Shown: one piece after another, positions 6,010-9,216 of the stretch | Layout: each line of letters opens with the position of its first letter | Numbering within the stretch: position 1 is the first letter of the stretch | Assembly (NCBI GenBank): GCA_025935735.1 | Contig: JAICUS010000210.1 | Location: forward strand, 1 to 9,216 | Reading direction: 5' to 3' | Origin: Solirubrobacteraceae bacterium | GTDB taxonomy: Bacteria; Actinomycetota; Thermoleophilia; Solirubrobacterales; Solirubrobacteraceae | Length of the DNA stretch: 9,216 nt | Notes under the pieces: model-generated | The model's database searches: none | What the model was told of the DNA's origin: nothing | The model's input: the letters and a program-made list of their open reading frames with translations, nothing else | Translations under genes and position numbers: made by a program

Positions 6010-8266
6010 TGGTCGACAAGGTGAACGTGAGCGTCTTGGCGTAGGTGCCGGTGCGCAGCGCGTCCAAGGAGCCGATCGCCTGCTGGAAGTCGATCGCCAC
6101 CGGGGCGTTGCTCACCGGGCCGGTGTAGGTCAGCAGCGTGAGCGGCGAGCCGGAGACGGCCCCGAAGGCGCCGCCGTTCGCCCGGGCCTGCAGCGCGGAC
6201 GGCAGGGCGAACGCGCCGTTGACCAAGTGGCCGGGGCTCGCGCCCGGATCCGTCACGGTCAGGGCGGCGTCGCCGGCCGTGCTGATCACGGTCGCGGTCG
6301 TGCCCGCGGTGTAGGTGTGCGCGACGCCGGGGGTGAAGGCGCCGAAGCTCGCGGGCGCGCCCAGGCTGAGCGTCAGCGTCGCCGGCACCGTGCCGCCCAC
6401 GCCGCCGTCGACGTAGGTGGCGTAGTCGCGGGAGAGCCGGTAGCCCGCCGGCACGACCTTGGCCGCCGGCGACGCCACGGTCAGCCCGTTGCCCAGGTCG
6501 GTCCCGGGCGCGTCCACCAGCGGCAGCCGCAGCTGCAGGTCGCTGACCTGGATCGGCTGCTGCGGCGCGGCCGCCGACGCGGTGCGCAGATACGGCGAGT
6601 CCTGGGCCAGCAGCTCGAGCTTGAGCGAGTGGCCGGGCTGAACGGTCCAGGCCTGCGGGTGCAGCTGGAAGACCTGGCGGCTCGTGCCGACCCCGGTCGG
6701 GCGATAGACGCCGCGGGCGATCAGCTGCTCGGTGGCGCCGTTGACGTCATACAGCCGCTCGTAGACGGCGTCGTTGGCGCCGGTCACGTTCAGCGTGGCC
6801 ACGACGGTGGGCGAGCCGGCCAGCGTGTACGGCGCCGTGGCCGCCGGGAGCTTGTACGTGGCCGCCGACGCGTTGTCGGCGCCGGACGTGGTCCGGCAGA
6901 CGTCGCCGCTGACGAACGGGTCGCTCGGCGCGGTGCCGGGCGCGGCGATCGTCTGCGCCGCGGGCGAGTCGAGCCGCAGCTCGCCCGGCGCCAGCAGCGC
7001 CCAGCTCGCGGCGTGGTAGTGCGTGCCGGCCGTGGTGGCGGCCGGGCACTTCGAGGTGAGGATGTCCACGCCGCCGGCGGCGTCGGCCGGCTTCGGTCCG
7101 GCGCCCTTGACGTAGTAGTCCATCCAGGCGTTCTCGGCGGCCCCGAGCGCGGCCGCGTCCGGCGCCGAGATCGCGCCCGCGCGCGGGTTGTGGCCGAAGT
7201 CGAGGTCGAACAGCGCGATCGGCGCGTCCGGGTGGTCGGCGCGGACCTTGTTGTAGTAGCGGACCGCCTCGTCGACCGGGAACAGGTCGTCGTTCCAGCC
7301 GTTGGACAGCAGCGCGGGCGCGGGCGCGACCGAGTCGTCGATGTAGTACGCCGAGTGGTGGGCGGCCAGCTCGTCGGTCATCGCCTGCGCGCCCGGGTTG
7401 GCGTCGAACGGGCCGCCGGAGTCGGTGATCGCCTTCCAGCCGACGATGTCGGCCTGCGGGTCGCTGCCCGCCGGGGCGTAGAAGCCGATCGCCGCGCCGA
7501 CGGCGAACAGGCCGGCGTTCCAGGCCTGCTTCTGCACGCCCACGCGGCGGTCGCCCAGCGGGCCGCGGTAGGGCGCGTCGGCCACGTAGTCGAGCGTGGA
7601 GCCGTTGGGCATGAGCGAGTAGTCGAGGTCCGACCAGGTGAACTCGGGCGTCGTGGCGGCGATCTGCATGGCCTTGCCGCCGGGGCTCGTCCAGGGCACG
7701 AGCGTGCCGTCGGGGAGCATGGTGCGGTTGCGCAGCGCGCCGAGCGCGATCGACATGCCGCCACCGTAGGAGCCGCCGGCCGCGCCGATCCGCTGCGGGT
7801 CGATCGCACCGTCGTCGGCCAGCCGGCCCATCAGGTACTGCGCGTCGCGCACCTCGTAGGCGTCGTGCATCAGGTGGATGTAGCCGTGCGCGCAGGCCGG
7901 CTGGCTGCTGACCGCCTTGCCGCAGGAGGCACCCCAGCCGCGGTCGGTGATGGTGAACGCGGCGTAGCCCCGCGTGAGGACGCGCTGGACGTCGGAGCCG
8001 GTGAGGCTGAGCTTGGTGCCGCCCCAGCCGTGGTAGAGGCCGATCAGCGGCCAGGACGCATCGGCGCCCGCGGCGGGCGGGAAGGCGACGTTGACGTCGA
8101 TCGGCGTGCCGTCCCAGCTCGGCACGATCCCGCTGCAGAACCGCTGGCCGTTCGCCTGCGCCGTGCAGGCCACCGAGCCGCCGAACACGCTCGGGATGGC
8201 CGCGCTCGCGGTGGCCGGCCAGCCGAACGCGGCCGCGACCACGACCGCCATGAGCATCCTGCGCAT
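5999..8266 (-). CDS. Secreted S15/CocE-like (X-Pro dipeptidyl-peptidase type) serine hydrolase
   Basis: The 755-residue product starts with a Sec signal peptide: MRR, a hydrophobic core (MLMAVVVAAAFGWP) and ATASA-A, cleavage near residue 22. An alpha/beta-hydrolase domain follows, with oxyanion-side motif YHGWGG (78-83), nucleophile GGSYGGG (Ser166), probable acid in NGWNDD (D326) and catalytic His in DFGHN (His359). Residues about 425-590 form a beta-rich domain like the C-terminal domain of X-Pro dipeptidyl-peptidase/CocE enzymes. Residues about 600-755 add a further Ser/Thr/Ala-rich beta module ending KTLTFTLSTTNP. Six cysteines (34, 44, 115, 125, 407, 457) fit disulfides in an exported protein. 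Such enzymes release dipeptides or cleave esters and amides outside the cell; which one cannot be told. The ATG at 8266 is fixed by a strong Shine-Dalgarno site 8 nt upstream. It is probably first in a unit with the MBL-fold and MFS genes. Confidence 0.9.
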   Translation of the reverse strand: MRRMLMAVVVAAAFGWPATASAAIPSVFGGSVACTAQANGQRFCSGIVPSWDGTPIDVNVAFPPAAGADASWPLIGLYHGWGGTKLSLTGSDVQRVLTRGYAAFTITDRGWGASCGKAVSSQPACAHGYIHLMHDAYEVRDAQYLMGRLADDGAIDPQRIGAAGGSYGGGMSIALGALRNRTMLPDGTLVPWTSPGGKAMQIAATTPEFTWSDLDYSLMPNGSTLDYVADAPYRGPLGDRRVGVQKQAWNAGLFAVGAAIGFYAPAGSDPQADIVGWKAITDSGGPFDANPGAQAMTDELAAHHSAYYIDDSVAPAPALLSNGWNDDLFPVDEAVRYYNKVRADHPDAPIALFDLDFGHNPRAGAISAPDAAALGAAENAWMDYYVKGAGPKPADAAGGVDILTSKCPAATTAGTHYHAASWALLAPGELRLDSPAAQTIAAPGTAPSDPFVSGDVCRTTSGADNASAATYKLPAATAPYTLAGSPTVVATLNVTGANDAVYERLYDVNGATEQLIARGVYRPTGVGTSRQVFQLHPQAWTVQPGHSLKLELLAQDSPYLRTASAAAPQQPIQVSDLQLRLPLVDAPGTDLGNGLTVASPAAKVVPAGYRLSRDYATYVDGGVGGTVPATLTLSLGAPASFGAFTPGVAHTYTAGTTATVISTAGDAALTVTDPGASPGHLVNGAFALPSALQARANGGAFGAVSGSPLTLLTYTGPVSNAPVAIDFQQAIGSLDALRTGTYAKTLTFTLSTTNP

Positions 8267-8344
8267 ACGTCCGTCCTCCTCCTGAGACCCCGGGGCGCCG
8301 CTGACTCAACCACGCCGCACGCCGCGCCACAACTGGCCGGAGGG
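8267..8344 (-). promoter_or_regulatory. Gap before the hydrolase gene with a possible weak promoter
   Basis: This 78-bp space is the largest within the minus-strand run 9216-3871. A weak pair TTGTGG (8332-8327) and TTGAGT (8309-8304) has a 17-bp spacer, each matching consensus at three of six positions. A directly repeated acgccgc (8312-8318, 8319-8325) lies between them. The hydrolase may have its own promoter here or be read through from the cyclic-nucleotide-binding gene. The boxes are tentative. Confidence 0.3.
8275..8283 (-). promoter_or_regulatory. Shine-Dalgarno site of the secreted hydrolase
   Basis: On the minus strand this reads AGGAGGAGG, ending 8 nt before the ATG at 8266. It selects Met1 over the nearby Met4 and Met6, and so keeps the two arginines that start the signal peptide. 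Confidence 0.85.
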
Positions 8345-8824
8345 TCAGCCTCCGCGGAGCTCCGCGATCACCTCGGAGGCGATCCGCAGGCGCAGGGCCA
8401 GGATCCGGGCGAGGTCGAGCAGCATGGCGTGGGCGAGCTCCGGCGCCTCGGCGCTCAGGCGGGCGAACGCGCCGGCGTCGAGCCGCACCACCTCGACGTC
8501 GGTCACCGCGTCCAGCGTGGCCGAGCGCGGGCGGCCGTCGAAGAACGCCAGCTCGCCCAGCACGGACGGCGCGTCGATCGTCTTGAACGCGCCCTCGTCG
8601 CGCGGCAGCCGGACGCCGACGGTTCCCTCGGTGAGCAGGTAGAGCGCGCGGTCCTGCTCGCCCGCCTGCACCACCGCGAGCCCGGCGCCGACCCGCCGGA
8701 CCTCGGCGTGGCCGAACACGGTCGCCCAGTCGGACGCGGTCGCCTCCGGCATGAACAGCAGGTCGGCGGAGTCCTCGTGGGCCTCCTCGGCGAAGACGAC
8801 GAACGGGCCGGCGTGCGCGCTCAC
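8345..8824 (-). CDS. Stand-alone cyclic-nucleotide-binding (CAP_ED/cNMP) domain protein
   Basis: The product is 159 residues from a GTG start at 8824 (SAHAGPFVVFAEEAHEDSAD follows the initiator). Residues about 25-125 form one cNMP-binding domain: the entry strands (EVRRVGAGLAVVQAGEQDRA, 41-60), LYLLTEGTVGVRL (61-73), and a phosphate-binding cassette VLGELAFFDGRPRSATL (88-104) that keeps Glu91 and Arg100, the residues that contact ribose and cyclic phosphate in CAP. A helix ends the protein (to 159); there is no DNA-binding HTH, kinase, channel or cyclase domain. It may therefore act as a small cytosolic cNMP sensor working through a partner, or bind no nucleotide. An upstream ATG at 8938 keeps the frame open but would overlap the neighbour by over 100 bp and add a low-complexity Arg/Gly stretch, so I reject it. 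The GTG overlaps the neighbour's TGA as GTGA. Its Shine-Dalgarno (GGAG, 8831-8828) is unusually close. Confidence 0.85.
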   Translation of the reverse strand: MSAHAGPFVVFAEEAHEDSADLLFMPEATASDWATVFGHAEVRRVGAGLAVVQAGEQDRALYLLTEGTVGVRLPRDEGAFKTIDAPSVLGELAFFDGRPRSATLDAVTDVEVVRLDAGAFARLSAEAPELAHAMLLDLARILALRLRIASEVIAELRGG

Positions 8825-9216
8825 CCGCTCCAAAATACCGCCGCCAGCCGCTCGGCCTCTTCCTCCAGCCCGCGGCGGTCGCCCGCGTCCAGGCGCCCGA
8901 AGGGCTCCAGGCGGATCCGCCCGCGCTCCTCGCGCCACGTACCCGCCACCGCGCCGTCGACCAGGAACGTCGGGAACGAGTGCGGCGTCTTGGTGGAGAA
9001 GATCCGGGCCCGGTGCTCCTCGGCCAGGACACCGGTGCGGCGGGCGTGGACGAGCAGGATCGCGTCCCAGGTGCCGATCAGCCGGGGCGGCGCCGGCGTC
9101 TCGGGGTCGGGCAGCGGCGCGCGCGGGAGGTCGAGCAGGCCGGCGCCGAAGCGGCGCAGCCGTGTGCCGGCCAGCGCGGCGTCGACCTCGGCGAGGCTGA
9201 AGCCCGTGAAGCTCGC
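8821..9216 (-). CDS. Winged-helix DNA-binding (HTH_42 / AlkZ-like) protein, C-terminal 131 residues; 5' end outside window
   Basis: The minus-strand frame entering at 9216 translates to a TGA at 8823-8821. It contains PRLIGTWDAILLVHARRTGV, then RARIFSTKTPHSFPTFLVDG and AVAGTWREERGRIRLEPFGR, and ends AERLAAVFWSG. The order W-D-x-x-L-L-x-H, R-x-x-I/V-F, F-L-V-D-G-x-V-A-G-T-W is the signature of the C-terminal half of the HTH_42 family, which includes DNA glycosylases of the AlkZ/YcaQ type that excise crosslinked or alkylated bases. Catalytic residues of that family lie in the N-terminal half, outside the window, so glycosylase activity cannot be judged here. The stop overlaps the start of the cyclic-nucleotide-binding gene by 4 bp, implying translational coupling. 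Confidence 0.85.
   Translation of the reverse strand, partial: ASFTGFSLAEVDAALAGTRLRRFGAGLLDLPRAPLPDPETPAPPRLIGTWDAILLVHARRTGVLAEEHRARIFSTKTPHSFPTFLVDGAVAGTWREERGRIRLEPFGRLDAGDRRGLEEEAERLAAVFWSG

Noticed and set aside
8825..8938. N-terminal extension of the cNMP-binding protein from an ATG at 8938
   Set aside because: The added residues are Arg/Gly/Pro-rich shadow of the HTH_42 coding frame. The GTG at 8824, overlapping the neighbour's TGA, is the more natural start.
6747..9032. Minus-strand open frame of 761 codons overlapping the hydrolase, cNMP and HTH_42 genes
   Set aside because: It crosses three supported genes in another frame, has an Arg-rich low-complexity translation, and lacks a signal peptide or catalytic motif.
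1..9216. Mobile elements, CRISPR arrays, tRNA/rRNA genes or long repeats
   Set aside because: No transposase or integrase protein motifs, no regularly spaced repeats, and no stretch resembling tRNA or rRNA were seen on either strand by reading. A covariance-model search would settle the RNA question.

Overview
The window is very GC-rich bacterial DNA with dense genes, strong GC bias at third codon positions and long spurious open frames opposite the real genes. It most resembles a high-GC actinobacterium. The protein style (a large ATPase-LuxR regulator, an alpha/beta hydrolase with a lineage-typical secreted C-terminal module ending in LTFTLSTTNP, and a PPOX F420-type protein) makes Thermoleophilia/Solirubrobacterales my best guess. 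That assignment is inference from protein style, not from a marker gene. No rRNA, tRNA, IS element, integrase, phage gene or CRISPR array is visible.

Layout, left to right. A 5'-complete, 3'-truncated PPOX-class oxidoreductase gene lies at 302-1 (minus). It sits 16 bp downstream of a 917-residue LuxR-family ATPase regulator (3072-319, minus), so the two are probably co-transcribed. A 112-bp divergent promoter region (3073-3184) separates the regulator from a plus-strand gene for a small exported protein of unknown function (3185-3874). That gene converges tail-to-tail on a DHA2-type MFS exporter (5313-3871, minus), and both stop codons lie within one CTAG.

From 9216 down to 3871 all genes are on the minus strand and tightly packed: the C-terminal part of a winged-helix HTH_42/AlkZ-like protein (9216-8821), a stand-alone cyclic-nucleotide-binding domain protein (8824-8345, GTGA overlap with its upstream neighbour), a 78-bp gap with a possible promoter, a secreted S15/CocE-like serine hydrolase (8266-5999), a metallo-beta-lactamase-fold protein with a degraded metal site (5984-5352, 14 bp away), and the MFS exporter (38 bp away). 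The last three could form one transcription unit joining an extracellular hydrolase, a cytosolic MBL-like protein and a drug/metabolite exporter, but the sequence names no shared substrate.

I found no convincing new multi-gene system. The points most worth a second look are the MBL-fold protein lacking most canonical metal ligands, the modular C-terminus of the secreted hydrolase, the exported protein with a cysteine-framed C-terminal segment, the shared CTAG stop, and small perfect inverted repeats at three gene boundaries.
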